64,000 nt of DNA from Myxococcus landrumus (GCF_017301635.1 NZ_CP071091.1:3608001-3672000); one strand, 5' to 3'. Shown: positions 26,083 through 35,302, counted from the stretch's first letter. The notes: generated from the letters alone by a model not told the origin. Numbers and translations: made by a program.

Positions 26083-27993
26083 TCAGTGCCCCCTCTTGAA
26101 CAGGTTGGACTGCGTGAGGGACTTGACGTAGGGGCGAATCTTCCGCCCGCCATCGACGAAGCGCTTCACCTGCGCCTCCAGGTAGCCCGCCTCGGCGGCC
26201 GGGTCGATGTCCCGCCCCATCACCTGCGCGTGCATGTGCCGCACGACACAGCGGTCGAACGAGCCCGACGCGACGATGAGCTTCGCGAAGCCCAGCGGTC
26301 CGATGGTCCCATCACTCACCTGGCCCAGCAGCGTCTGGTCGGACGGCAGGAAGTCGATGAAGAGCGACTCCGGGTTCGCCGTCGCCTGCGCCTCCGTGAC
26401 GGGCGTCAGGAGCGTGTCCGGCTGGTACCACCGGTTCCAATGGCTGTACGGGTCACCGCCGTAGGGGAACTGTCCCTTCCGCCACGCCACGGGCCAGTGC
26501 CACACGGTGCCCACGCCCGGCATGAAGTACTTGGCGCCCCAGCCCTCGAAGGCGCTGCTGTGCTTCGCGTAGCGCTTGAAGTGGATGGCCGCGGGGTCCA
26601 GCCGGCGGTGGCAGTGCTGGCACGTGCCCTCCGTCCCCGGGTCCCTGCGGTACTCGTTGAACGTCTGCCCTTGCGGCGGGGAGAAGACCTCGCACGCGAG
26701 AATCTCCAGCGCCCGGGCCCCTCTCAATCGCTCGCGCGGATAGCCCGCGAGGAAGCCGATGCTCGTGAGGATGCCAGCGGCGGGGAGCCCGCGGACCGCG
26801 CCCGTCTGCGTGCGCGGGTCGAAGCGATAGTCCCGGTCCGCGATGAGGAAGGGATTGCGCGCGGGCACGGAGTACTCGCGCCAGGCATACGGATCTCCCG
26901 GCGTGTGCTCGGGGTCGATGGGCGCCTGCGAGTAGCGCTCCGGACGCCACCACGAGTCATCGTTGTGCAGCTCCGTCAGGCCTCCCGCCAGCGCCTGGCT
27001 GACATAGGCGGCCTGCACGCGCGTGGGCCCCACGGAGTACGTCCCGAGGATGAGGTCCGTCGCCGGCCGGTCATACCAGGCCAGGTGCGCGAAGAGGCGC
27101 GCGGGCTCCTCGAAGAGCAGCCGGCGCTGCCCCTGCGCGTTGTGGATGACGAAGTTCTCGTGGCCCGGATAGGTGCCATGGTCGGCGTGGCAGCGCACGG
27201 CGTTGGGACCACAGCCACACGTACCCTCGGGCCCCACTTGCCGGCAGTTCACGGGGGTCGGCGTGCCGTTGGGCATGGTGATGCCCGTCTCCGACGTGTT
27301 GCCCGCGTAGCCCACCAGCGTCACCGTCGTGCCGGGGGCCCACCAGGGCTCCAGCGTCGTCTCGTCGGCTGGGGTGCCATCCGGCTTCAGGCCATCACAC
27401 GCCTTCGCGTCGCCCCGGTAGAACTTCCAGGCGCCCGCCTTCGCGGTGCCCGGCTTGCACTGCTCCACCGTCCGCTGCTGCTGCGCGCCGTACTCCGGAG
27501 CATCCGCCGTGGAGGCGATGACCGGGATGTCGAACCAGTCCCGCGCCTTCTCGAACATCGTCCGATAGAACAGCGGCTCGTGCAGCGTGCGGTCCACGAA
27601 GCTGTCGACGAAGGCGCGCTGAGCGGCCTCATCTCCCGCGGCCGCCTGCGCGGCGTACTCCTCATCCGTCGGAGGAATGCCCCGCAGCGCGAGTGACGCA
27701 CGGCGCAACAGCCGGCTGGCGGCGAGGGTGTCCTTCTTCTCGTCGACCGGGGGATTCTCCGTGGGGGCCGGAGTCTCACATCCCGCATCTTGAGAACCTC
27801 CGTCGGGCTCACCTCCCGGCGGCTGGGACGGGGAGCTGCTTCCAGAGCAGGCCACACACGCGAGAAGAGGAAGGACCCACCAGACGGAGCGCCTGAGGCG
27901 AGCCGTCTCGTGAGTGGGGATGGTGCCTGACGGACGAGCGTCAGGAACCCACACGAGGCACGGGAGCATGCGCGGCCCCAACGCAACCGACAT
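26083..27993 (-). CDS. Exported DUF1592/DUF1588-like lipoprotein, first gene of the operon
   Basis: The 636-residue protein has a hydrophobic segment ending in ACVACSG (lipobox) around residue 49, so the N-terminus ahead of it is unusually long; the real start may be the ATG at 27969 or elsewhere. The body includes LLRRASLALRGIPPTDEEY, a pattern found in DUF1549/DUF1592-type proteins, and TCQHCHRRLDPAAIHF near the C-terminus, the CxxCH element of the DUF1588 type. AGAAAGG lies upstream of the ATG at 27993. It heads the operon with the CxxCH lipoprotein and the DUF1501 protein, and the three are likely partners outside the cytoplasm. Confidence 0.72.
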   Translation of the reverse strand: MSVALGPRMLPCLVWVPDARPSGTIPTHETARLRRSVWWVLPLLACVACSGSSSPSQPPGGEPDGGSQDAGCETPAPTENPPVDEKKDTLAASRLLRRASLALRGIPPTDEEYAAQAAAGDEAAQRAFVDSFVDRTLHEPLFYRTMFEKARDWFDIPVIASTADAPEYGAQQQRTVEQCKPGTAKAGAWKFYRGDAKACDGLKPDGTPADETTLEPWWAPGTTVTLVGYAGNTSETGITMPNGTPTPVNCRQVGPEGTCGCGPNAVRCHADHGTYPGHENFVIHNAQGQRRLLFEEPARLFAHLAWYDRPATDLILGTYSVGPTRVQAAYVSQALAGGLTELHNDDSWWRPERYSQAPIDPEHTPGDPYAWREYSVPARNPFLIADRDYRFDPRTQTGAVRGLPAAGILTSIGFLAGYPRERLRGARALEILACEVFSPPQGQTFNEYRRDPGTEGTCQHCHRRLDPAAIHFKRYAKHSSAFEGWGAKYFMPGVGTVWHWPVAWRKGQFPYGGDPYSHWNRWYQPDTLLTPVTEAQATANPESLFIDFLPSDQTLLGQVSDGTIGPLGFAKLIVASGSFDRCVVRHMHAQVMGRDIDPAAEAGYLEAQVKRFVDGGRKIRPYVKSLTQSNLFKRGH

Positions 27994-28242
27994 GCCAAGC
28001 CTTTCTGACTATTCGCAGAAGGGCCCGCTCCTCTGGAAATACTTCGACACACGTCCGCGCGCGACATCCACCGCCGGGGACTCTCCCCCACAGCTTGGGG
28101 TTCCGTCCCCTCAAGCAGCCTCGGCGCGGTCTGACATCCCTGTTCGAGTTGAAGGGTGATTCAGGTCTCGACTTCGCGACGTCGCATCGGATTCCAAGAA
28201 GACAGCACGCAAGTCATTGCGGAGGACACGTGGCTCCGCGCG

Positions 28243-29772
28243 TCAAGGGGCCATGCAGTTGCCGCCCAGCTCGGTGGACCAGAGCTGTCCCGCCTCGGTG
28301 TCGTCGTACGCGCTGAAGAAGACGCGCGACCCCAGGCGGAAGAAGTCCCGGGGATAGGACGAGCCTGTATCCGCGTCGGGTGCGATGTTCTTGAGCCGCC
28401 GGGTCTTCTCCGGCGTGCCGTTGCTCACCCAGGGTTCGATGCCCGCGCCCCCTGCTTCGAAGGCGCTGAAGAAGACCAGGTCGTCGGATACGGCGCGGAC
28501 GGGTGAGCTGTACTCGTCCGAGAGGCTCAGTGGCCTGTGCAGCAGCACGGTCCCCGCCGCCGTGCCGTCCGTCACCCAGAGCTGGGTGTCGCGCGGCGCC
28601 GGTCCATCACTGCCAATGGTGACGGAGAAGTACAGCTTCGAGCCGCCCGGCACGCTGCTGGTCTCATCGATGAAGGGGAACGCCTCGCCGAGGGTCGCAT
28701 AGTCATTGGGGAGCGTGACGACGGGCGCGGGGTTTCCACCGGAGAGCGGCACCCGGTAGAGGACCATGTATTGACTGCTCAGCGAGGTCACCGCGACGTA
28801 GACCCGCGAGCCCAACCGTCCCACGAGGCGCGCGACGCGGGAGGGGCCGAACGACGCCAGCCGCACCGTGCCCCCGGAGGACCCATCCGACTTCCACAGT
28901 TCCTGGAGCCCCGTGTGCTCGCGCATCACGAAGAGCGCGAGCGAGCCCGAGGTCTGGAGGTCCCCGATGAACGCCCCCTCGGACGAGGTGAGCTGCTTGA
29001 TGGGGACGGAGCCCTCCTCCGTGCCGTCCGTCTTCCAGAGGACAGTGCCGGTGCCCGCGGGGCCCATCACGAAGAAGCGCAGCTCGCCGTCCGCGGCCGA
29101 GTCCTTGACGCTCACGCCCAGGTCCCACCCGAAGTCGCGAAGGCGCTCCGTGCCCGCGGCCGTGCCGTCCGACGTCCACAGCTCGTAGCGGGAGCGGAAC
29201 GTGCCGCTGTCGAAGATCTCCTTGAAGAACACCAGCCGGTCACCCAGCGCCGTCAGGTGAGACAGCGAGGAGCCGGGTGAGCCGGGTGTCAGGTCCTTGA
29301 CGAGTGTGGTGCCCGTCCCCGTGCCGTCGCTCACCCACAGCTCGTTGCCGTGGGCGGGGTCCGCGACCTGGAAGAAGAGGCGCGTGGGGCCCACGGCCAG
29401 GTTCGCCAGCGCCGGCGTGAAGCCTCCGTCGGTGGCGGGGAAGCCTCGGACGTGCGAGGTGCCGGCCTCGGTGCCGTTGCTCTTCCAGAGCGCTCGCTGG
29501 CCGTCCTCGAAATTCACCGCGAAGTAGAGCTGGCCCTTGAACTTCACGAAGCCATTGGGGACGGCGGCGAAGCGCGGAATCCCAATCTGCGAGGGAGGGA
29601 GGATGGTCTTCACCCGCTTCGTCGCCGAGCTCGACGGCAGGGGGCAGTGCAGCATCCCCGCGGCCTGGGAGTCCTCGGAGGGGGCGGGGGGCGGGACATC
29701 ACCCGGAACCGGCCCGCCACACCCCATGCCCATCATCAGCAACGACACCAGCCATCCCGCGCGCCTCGGCAT
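28243..29772 (-). CDS. ELWxxDGT-repeat lipoprotein
   Basis: The 509-residue protein has a lipoprotein signal (LVSLLMMGMGCGG) and about seven copies of the ELWxxDGT repeat, for example ELWVSDGTGTGT, ELWTSDGTAAGT, VLWKTDGTEEGS and QLWVTDGTAAGT. These repeats are frequent in myxobacterial surface proteins and probably form a beta-propeller. No catalytic residues are evident. It stands alone, with 249 bases on the 3' side and about 200 bases separating it from the divergent dioxygenase-like gene. Confidence 0.85.
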   Translation of the reverse strand: MPRRAGWLVSLLMMGMGCGGPVPGDVPPPAPSEDSQAAGMLHCPLPSSSATKRVKTILPPSQIGIPRFAAVPNGFVKFKGQLYFAVNFEDGQRALWKSNGTEAGTSHVRGFPATDGGFTPALANLAVGPTRLFFQVADPAHGNELWVSDGTGTGTTLVKDLTPGSPGSSLSHLTALGDRLVFFKEIFDSGTFRSRYELWTSDGTAAGTERLRDFGWDLGVSVKDSAADGELRFFVMGPAGTGTVLWKTDGTEEGSVPIKQLTSSEGAFIGDLQTSGSLALFVMREHTGLQELWKSDGSSGGTVRLASFGPSRVARLVGRLGSRVYVAVTSLSSQYMVLYRVPLSGGNPAPVVTLPNDYATLGEAFPFIDETSSVPGGSKLYFSVTIGSDGPAPRDTQLWVTDGTAAGTVLLHRPLSLSDEYSSPVRAVSDDLVFFSAFEAGGAGIEPWVSNGTPEKTRRLKNIAPDADTGSSYPRDFFRLGSRVFFSAYDDTEAGQLWSTELGGNCMAP

Positions 29773-29973
29773 GCCGCTCCTCCCACAAAGCCTGGGAGGG
29801 AGGGTGTGTCCCGAGGGCCCGAGTGCAAAGTGTCCCCTGGACCTACCTTGCTCGCCTGCCTGGAGCGACGCGCGGTGTGAGCGATGGCCTCGGGTGCCGG
29901 GCGGAGGGCCTTAGGGTTCTCTTAAGAATTGCGCCCTAGCCTCCCCCGCGACTCAAGCCATTGGAGGGCGCAC

Positions 29974-30789
29974 ATGCAGAACGATGAATCGGGCCATGAC
30001 CATGATCAGGGGCTGCAGCATGACCTGGCCATCATGGAGAAGCGGGCGGATCGCCGGCAGCTGCTCAAGTGGATGGCGGGGGCCAGCCTGGTTCCGCTCG
30101 TCGGCTGTGGTCCTGAGTCCGCGTCGGACGGACTGCTGACGCAGGGAGCCGAGGACGAGCTGCTGGCCTGCACCCGGATTCCGGAGGAGATGGCGGGCCC
30201 CTACCCGGGTGATGGCTCCAACGGCGCCAACGCACTGCTCCTCGCGGGCATCCACCGCAGCGACATCCGCACGAGCATCGGTGGCGCCACGGGCGTCGCG
30301 CGGGGCGTTCCGCTGACGCTCACGCTCACGCTGGTGAACCGCGCCGCCTGTGCGCCGCTCGCGGGCTACGCCATCTACGTGTGGCAGTGTGAGCGCGCGG
30401 GCCTGTACTCGATGTACTCGCCCGGCGTGCAGTACGAGAACTTCCTGCGCGGCGTGCAGGTCACCAACGCGCAGGGCAAGGTGACCTTCACGTCCATCTT
30501 CCCGGGCTGCTACCCCGGCCGGTGGCCGCACATCCACTTCGAGGTGTATCCCTCGCTCGCGTCCATCTCGAACTTCCGGAACAAGATCGCGACCTCGCAG
30601 CTCGCGTTCGCCCGGGCGCCGTGCCAGCAGGTCTACACCGCCACGGGCTACCAGCAGAGCGCGGCGAACCTGCGGCCCTTGAGCATCGAGCGCGACCTCG
30701 TCTTCGCGGACGGCTACGCCAACCAGCTCGCGACGACGACGGGCAACAACACGACGGGCTACACGTCCACGCTCCAGTTCGCCATCTAG
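29974..30789 (+). CDS. Exported intradiol ring-cleavage dioxygenase-like protein
   Basis: The 271-residue protein has a twin-arginine and lipobox signal (RADRRQLLKWMAGASLVPLVGC). It carries the intradiol dioxygenase iron motif GCYPGRWPHIHFEVYP, in which the Tyr and the two His of HIH are ligands; a further Tyr ligand likely lies in AGLYSMYSP. Classical members cleave catechols to muconates; exported members like this are common in soil bacteria and fungi, and their substrates are often unknown. GGAGGG precedes the ATG at 29974, which I prefer to an upstream start at 29929. A strong terminator follows. Confidence 0.85.
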   Translation: MQNDESGHDHDQGLQHDLAIMEKRADRRQLLKWMAGASLVPLVGCGPESASDGLLTQGAEDELLACTRIPEEMAGPYPGDGSNGANALLLAGIHRSDIRTSIGGATGVARGVPLTLTLTLVNRAACAPLAGYAIYVWQCERAGLYSMYSPGVQYENFLRGVQVTNAQGKVTFTSIFPGCYPGRWPHIHFEVYPSLASISNFRNKIATSQLAFARAPCQQVYTATGYQQSAANLRPLSIERDLVFADGYANQLATTTGNNTTGYTSTLQFAI

Positions 30790-30816
30790 GCGCGGGGCGC
30801 GTCGAGAAACAATGAG

Positions 30817-30851
30817 GAGCCAGGCCGCGGTGAGGCGCCACGGCCTGGCTC
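30817..30851 (+). terminator. Perfect 11-bp stem-loop after the dioxygenase-like gene
   Basis: GAGCCAGGCCG at 30817-30827 pairs with CGGCCTGGCTC at 30841-30851 across a 13-base loop. No U-tract is obvious. Confidence 0.6.
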
Positions 30852-30949
30852 TCCAAGGCCTTCCTTCGTCCGGCTAGACGGGGAATCGCTCGGCCCACGA
30901 GCATCTCTAGCAGGGGGCTCTGACACGCCCACTCGCATCCTCCCGCTGA

Positions 30950-31834
30950 GTGGCCATCGAGCCCCGCATCCCGCTTGACCTCCTCGCGCGGGAGCGCGAC
31001 ACGAACAGCGCCATGTTCGACGCGTACCTGACCCGCTGGAACCTGACCCCCGAGGGTGAGCCCATCACCACCTGGGGCTCCCAGCTCCTTCCAGTCCGCT
31101 GGCGCGGCCAGGCCGCCATGCTGAAAGTCTCCCAGCACCCCGAGGAGAAGTTCGGCGGACTGCTCATGACCTGGTGGGAGGGCCAAGGCGCGGCCCGCGT
31201 CCTCGAATCCTCCGATGAAGCCATTCTCCTCGAACGTGCCCAAGGAGAACGCTCCCTCGCCCAGCTCGCCCGCACCGGCCACGATGACGAGGCCACTCGC
31301 ATCCTCTGCGACGCCATCGCCGCGATTCACACGCCCCGGCCCAAGCCCCTCCCCGAGCTCATCCCGCTGAGCGTGTGGTTCCGAGAACTGCAACCCGCCG
31401 CGGCCCTCCACGGCGGCTGGCTGACCCACTCCGCCCAAGCCGCACGCGACCTCCTGGCGAGTCCCCAGGACGTGTGCCCGCTGCACGGAGACATCCACCA
31501 CGACAACGTCCTCGACTTCGGCGAGCGCGGCTGGCTCGTCATCGACCCCAAGCGCCTCCTGGGCGAGCGCGGCTTCGACTACGCGAACCTGTTCTGCAAT
31601 CCAGACGTCGGCGCCCCTGACACCGCGCCCCCAGTCGCCACCCTGCCCGAGCGCTTCCGTCGGCGACTGGACATCGTTCTGGAGCGCTCGGGGCTGGAGC
31701 GAGGACGGCTCCTGCGGTGGATCCTCGCCTGGGCGGGCCTCTCCGCCGTCTGGTTCATGAGCGACGGAGATGGTGCCGAGGTCGACTTCCGCATCGCCGA
31801 GTTCGCCCTCGCCGAGCTCCGCCGGGGCGGGTGA
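30950..31834 (+). CDS. Aminoglycoside/hydroxyurea-type phosphotransferase, APH(6)-like
   Basis: The 294-residue protein has the kinase signature CPLHGDIHHDNVL (HGDxxxxN catalytic loop), then VIDPKRLLGERGFDYAN, the metal-binding DPK element as written in streptomycin 6-kinases and hydroxyurea kinases (APH_6_hur family). It should transfer phosphate from ATP to a small hydroxylated substrate in the cytosol. No mobile element or resistance cluster is near, so it is more likely an ordinary chromosomal kinase than an acquired resistance gene. Start is GTG at 30950; the ribosome-binding site is weak. Confidence 0.82.
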   Translation: MAIEPRIPLDLLARERDTNSAMFDAYLTRWNLTPEGEPITTWGSQLLPVRWRGQAAMLKVSQHPEEKFGGLLMTWWEGQGAARVLESSDEAILLERAQGERSLAQLARTGHDDEATRILCDAIAAIHTPRPKPLPELIPLSVWFRELQPAAALHGGWLTHSAQAARDLLASPQDVCPLHGDIHHDNVLDFGERGWLVIDPKRLLGERGFDYANLFCNPDVGAPDTAPPVATLPERFRRRLDIVLERSGLERGRLLRWILAWAGLSAVWFMSDGDGAEVDFRIAEFALAELRRGG

Positions 31835-31887
31835 CAGATTCCGGGATGCGCGGTGTTCCAACCCCCATGAGAGAGGGAGGAAGGAAC

Positions 31888-32721
31888 ATGTGGAAGCGCG
31901 CGACCCTGGGACTGCTGACGCTCGGCCTGGCTGCGGGCTGCGGTCCCATCGAGTACGGAAACGGCGACACCGTCACCGAGGAGCGACGGGTGGACGGCTT
32001 CCAGTCGGTGACCCATGAGGGCTCTCTGGACATCTTCGTCCGCGAAGGCGACGTGACTTCCGTGAAGGTGACGGTGGACTCGAACCTCCAGGACAACGTC
32101 CGCACGTTCATGGGGCCCGACTCGAAGCTCGTCATCACCACGGATGGCAGCATCCACCCCAAGGGCCCCGCTCGCGTGGAGGTCACCCTCCCCCGCCTGA
32201 TGGCGGCCACGCTGGAGGGCTCCGGTGCCCTCACCGCCGAGGGCTTCGAGGGGCAGACCCAGGAGCACGTCCGGCTGCGCATGGATGGCTCGGGGACGCT
32301 GCGCTACTGCGGCGCGGCGCATCGACTGGAAGCCCGGCTGGAGGGCTCCGGCCGCATGACGCTGTGCACCCCGGGGACGTCGGAGGCGGTGGAGCTGTCC
32401 ATCTCCGGCTCGGGTGACCTGAGCTGGAAGGGCAACGCGAACAACGTGCAGGCCCGGAACGAGGGCTCCGGCGACATGACCCTGGAAGGGACGACGCGCC
32501 GGCTGGGCGCGCGCCTCGAGGGCAGCGGCGACCTGGATGCCCGCGCGCTGCGGACGGTGGACCTGGACCTGGTGGCCCAGGGCTCTGGTGATGTCCAGGC
32601 CACGGTGGAAGGTGGCTCCGTCGTCGTGGTGCACGAGTCCTCCGGCGACGTGGAGCTGTGGGGCCACGCCACCCGGGATGAAATCCGTCGGCGGGGGAGC
32701 GGCCGCGTCGTCTGGCGCTGA
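31888..32721 (+). CDS. DUF2807 (GIN-domain) lipoprotein
   Basis: The 277-residue protein has a lipoprotein signal (LGLLTLGLAAGC) and a DUF2807 body: repeated EGSG/DGSG turns (LEGSGALTAEG, MDGSGTLRYCG, LEGSGRMTLC, GSGDLSWKGN) that form a beta-helix-like putative adhesin domain. GAGGAAGG directly upstream supports the ATG at 31888. The protein is probably anchored to a membrane facing the periplasm or the cell surface. Its binding partner is unknown. Confidence 0.88.
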   Translation: MWKRATLGLLTLGLAAGCGPIEYGNGDTVTEERRVDGFQSVTHEGSLDIFVREGDVTSVKVTVDSNLQDNVRTFMGPDSKLVITTDGSIHPKGPARVEVTLPRLMAATLEGSGALTAEGFEGQTQEHVRLRMDGSGTLRYCGAAHRLEARLEGSGRMTLCTPGTSEAVELSISGSGDLSWKGNANNVQARNEGSGDMTLEGTTRRLGARLEGSGDLDARALRTVDLDLVAQGSGDVQATVEGGSVVVVHESSGDVELWGHATRDEIRRRGSGRVVWR

Positions 32722-32737
32722 ATCACCCACCGTCCCA

Positions 32738-32780
32738 AAGGGAGGGGGCCCCCAGGCAACCGGGCGGGCCTCCCTCCCTT
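32738..32780 (+). terminator. Stem-loop after the DUF2807 gene
   Basis: AAGGGAGGG at 32738-32746 pairs with CCCTCCCTT at 32772-32780; the GC-rich loop can pair further. It lies between the DUF2807 and SDR genes. Confidence 0.45.
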
Positions 32781-32841
32781 CGAGCGGGCTCTTCACGGTG
32801 GACCTTTCTTCGCGACCCCCTCCGGGATATTCACCGGCGGA

Positions 32842-34416
32842 ATGAAGGACGCTGAGACCTCGTCGCCCGCACTCCCCTCGAACACCCCGTCGTCGCCCCT
32901 CTCGCTGGACGAGGTGCGTCAGTGCACCCGCCTCCTGGAGGCCATCGCGGAGAACCGCGTCCTGCTGGCCCGGCTCCCGGAAGAGGAGAAGCTGGCCCTG
33001 GTCCAGGCCGCCAGCCGCGTGGTGTACCCGGACCGCGTCACCAAGAAGCGCATGGACAAGGCCCTCCGGCGTGAGCGTCGCGAGGAGAAGCAGGCGAAGG
33101 ACCGGATTGTCGTCGCCTCGACCCGGATTCGCACCATGCGCCAGGCCCCGGTCTTCACGGTGCCCCTGCTCCCGGCCCCGCCGCCGGTGGATGCCCCCGA
33201 GCGGGAGCTCGAAAAGCCGCGCAAGTGCTACGTGTGCAAGGTCGAGTTCAAGCGCCTGCACTACTTCTACGACTCGATGTGCACCGAGTGCGGGGACTTC
33301 AACTACGCGAAGCGGACCCAGCGCGCCTCGCTGGAGGGCAAGGTCGCGCTCATCACCGGCGCCCGCGTGAAGATTGGCTTCCAGGCGTCGCTGATGCTGC
33401 TGCGCTCGGGCGCCACCGTCATCGCGACCACCCGCTTCCCGCAGGACTCGGCCCGGCGCTACCTGCAGGAGCCGGACTTCGCCGACTGGTCCCACCGGCT
33501 GCACATCCACGGGCTGGACTTGCGGCACGCGCCCAGCGTGGAGCTCTTCGCGAAGTACGTGGAGCAGACGCACCAGCGGCTGGACATCCTCATCAACAAC
33601 GCGGCGCAGACGGTGCGCCGGCCTCCGGGCTTCTACGCGCACCTGCTCGACGGAGAGCTGCGCCAGTTCCACGAGCTGCCGGAGGCCGCGCGTCCGCTGC
33701 TCGCCGGGCACCGGGCCTGTATCGCCGCGGTGAGTCCGCTGCTCGGCACGGGGGAGGTGGAGACCTCTTCGCTCACCACGACGTGGCGCAGCAGCGACCC
33801 GGCGCTGGGCATCCACTCCGCCGCCGCGCTGTCGCTCCTGCCCTACGCGCTGGAGCAGGAAGGCGACACGAGCGCGCTCTTCCCCGCGGGCCGGCTGGAC
33901 GCGGACGAGCAGCAGGTGGACCTGCGCGACATGAACTCGTGGCGGATGAAGCTGGCGGACGTGTCGACGGCGGAGATGCTGGAGGTCCACCTGGTGAACG
34001 CGGTGGCGCCCTTCATCCTCTGCGGCAAGCTCAAGCCGCTGATGATGCGCAACCGCACCACGCCCGGCCACATCGTCAACGTGTCGGCGATGGAGGGCAG
34101 CTTCTCGCGCGGGACGAAGACGGACCGCCATCCGCACACCAACATGGCGAAGGCCGCGTTGAACATGATGACGCTGACGTCCGCCGCGGACTACGCGAAG
34201 GACCGCATCTACATGAACGCGGCGGACACCGGCTGGGTCACCGACGAGGACCCGGCGCTGTTCTCGGAGCGCAAGGTGAAGGACCTCGACTTCCAGCCGC
34301 CCCTGGACATCGTCGATGGCGCCGCGCGGGTGGTGGACCCCGTCATGACCGCGGAGAACTCCGGCCACTTCTCGTGGGGCAACTTCTTCAAGGACTACCG
34401 CCCCACGTCCTGGTGA
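32842..34416 (+). CDS. Non-canonical SDR oxidoreductase with an N-terminal zinc site
   Basis: The 524-residue protein has a 165-residue N-terminal part containing a likely zinc site, CYVC at 129-132 and CTEC at 147-150, followed by a short-chain dehydrogenase domain. The nucleotide loop reads TGARVKIG (172-179), with lysine where TGxxxGxG has glycine. NNAAQ and the catalytic Ser415 (NVSAMEG) are present, but the active-site Tyr of YxxxK is Thr433 (TNMAK, Lys437). The RRPPGFY segment recurs in a group of bacterial and eukaryotic SDRs with the same ARVKIG loop. The reaction is unknown; classical dehydrogenase chemistry is doubtful without Tyr. Confidence 0.8.
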   Translation: MKDAETSSPALPSNTPSSPLSLDEVRQCTRLLEAIAENRVLLARLPEEEKLALVQAASRVVYPDRVTKKRMDKALRRERREEKQAKDRIVVASTRIRTMRQAPVFTVPLLPAPPPVDAPERELEKPRKCYVCKVEFKRLHYFYDSMCTECGDFNYAKRTQRASLEGKVALITGARVKIGFQASLMLLRSGATVIATTRFPQDSARRYLQEPDFADWSHRLHIHGLDLRHAPSVELFAKYVEQTHQRLDILINNAAQTVRRPPGFYAHLLDGELRQFHELPEAARPLLAGHRACIAAVSPLLGTGEVETSSLTTTWRSSDPALGIHSAAALSLLPYALEQEGDTSALFPAGRLDADEQQVDLRDMNSWRMKLADVSTAEMLEVHLVNAVAPFILCGKLKPLMMRNRTTPGHIVNVSAMEGSFSRGTKTDRHPHTNMAKAALNMMTLTSAADYAKDRIYMNAADTGWVTDEDPALFSERKVKDLDFQPPLDIVDGAARVVDPVMTAENSGHFSWGNFFKDYRPTSW

Positions 34417-34430
34417 CCGCACGCGTCAGC

Positions 34431-34461
34431 CCGCGTGTCTCTCCCCTGGATTGACACGCGG
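34431..34461 (+). terminator. 9-bp stem-loop after the SDR gene
   Basis: CCGCGTGTC at 34431-34439 pairs perfectly with GACACGCGG at 34453-34461. It covers a possible TTG start at 34451 of the next gene, which argues for that gene starting at the ATG at 34487. Confidence 0.55.
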
Positions 34462-34486
34462 AAGGGCCTCGGGTCCCAATCCGGAG

Positions 34487-35242
34487 ATGACCACTCCGAC
34501 TGGCAGGGAACTCTCCGCGAAGCTCAAGGCACCACCGGCGGCGCTGACGAAGAACCGCCTGCTCAAGAAGCTGGAGGGGGAAGCGCTGCTGTCCTCCCTG
34601 GCCAAGGACCTGAAGAAGGCGGGCGCCGCCTCGGCGTCGGAGCTCGTCGAGGGGCTGTCGCATCCCGTCTCCGCCTATCCCCTGGCCCTGCTCCTGCGCG
34701 ACGCGGCCATCGAGGCCCCTGCCTCCAAGAGCATCAAGAAGCTCGAGGTGACGGAGGGAAAGCTCATCACGGGCGACCTGCACGTCGCGGGCAAGCTCAT
34801 CGTCGAGTCCACGCTGGTCGTCCTGGGCAACGTGGAAGCGCAGACCGTGCTGGTGGGCGAGGGCGGGACGCTGGTGGTGGGAGGCAACCTCAAGGCCTGT
34901 GTCGCGGGCGGAGATGGCTGGCTCCTCGTCAACGGAGACCTGGAGGCGGACCTGGTGTGCTGTGCCTATGAAGCCGGCGAGCTCGGGGTGAACGGCACGC
35001 TGCGCGCGCTGCTCGCGGTGTCCTCCAACCACGGGGTGCGCATCATGAAGAACGAGGCGTCGAACTTCTTCGACCTCTGGGACCCCAGCCCCAGGAGCAA
35101 GAAGTACCAGGAGCTGCTCTCGCGCGTTTCGCCCAAGGCCGTCCTTCCCGAGGACGAGGACGCTGACTTCGGCGTCCTCCAGGTGGACTTCCACAAGCTC
35201 ATGAAGCTGGCCCAGAGCGGCAAGCCCTTCCTGCAAGGGTGA
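34487..35242 (+). CDS. Beta-helix (polymer-forming-like) protein
   Basis: The 251-residue protein has a helical N-terminus (about 1-80) and then a run of short strands: KLITGDLHVAGKLIVE, LVVLGNVEAQTVLVGEGG, LVVGGNLKACVAGG, WLLVNGDLEADLV. This is the pattern of bactofilin-like or polymer-forming right-handed beta-helices. It is similar in style to the beta-helix part of the protein at 22091-23410 but lacks leucine-rich repeats. No signal peptide is visible. GGAG abuts the ATG directly, so the start is uncertain. Role unknown, perhaps structural. Confidence 0.7.
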   Translation: MTTPTGRELSAKLKAPPAALTKNRLLKKLEGEALLSSLAKDLKKAGAASASELVEGLSHPVSAYPLALLLRDAAIEAPASKSIKKLEVTEGKLITGDLHVAGKLIVESTLVVLGNVEAQTVLVGEGGTLVVGGNLKACVAGGDGWLLVNGDLEADLVCCAYEAGELGVNGTLRALLAVSSNHGVRIMKNEASNFFDLWDPSPRSKKYQELLSRVSPKAVLPEDEDADFGVLQVDFHKLMKLAQSGKPFLQG

Positions 35243-35250
35243 AACAACCG

Positions 35251-35294
35251 CTCGAGGAGGAGACACCGACCCCCGCCGGTGCCTCCTCCACGAG
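35251..35294. terminator. Long stem-loop between convergent genes
   Basis: CTCGAGGAGG at 35251-35260 and CACCG at 35264-35268 pair with CGGTG and CCTCCTCCACGAG at 35277-35294, with small bulges. It lies between the convergent beta-helix and DUF4139-like genes and may serve both. Confidence 0.55.
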
Positions 35295-35302
35295 CACCTC
35301 CG

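Noticed and set aside
30950-31834. APH(6)-like gene as an acquired antibiotic resistance determinant
   Set aside because: No transposon, integron or resistance neighbours, codon use like the rest, and related kinases are common in soil bacteria. A metabolic kinase is at least as likely.
31579-34422. A very long minus-strand open frame antisense to the kinase, DUF2807 and SDR genes
   Set aside because: Low-complexity Arg/Gly/Ala/His composition, no motif, and three well-supported genes on the other strand.
34451-34486. TTG at 34451 as the start of the beta-helix protein
   Set aside because: It lies within the stem-loop at 34431-34461 that ends the SDR gene and has no ribosome-binding site.
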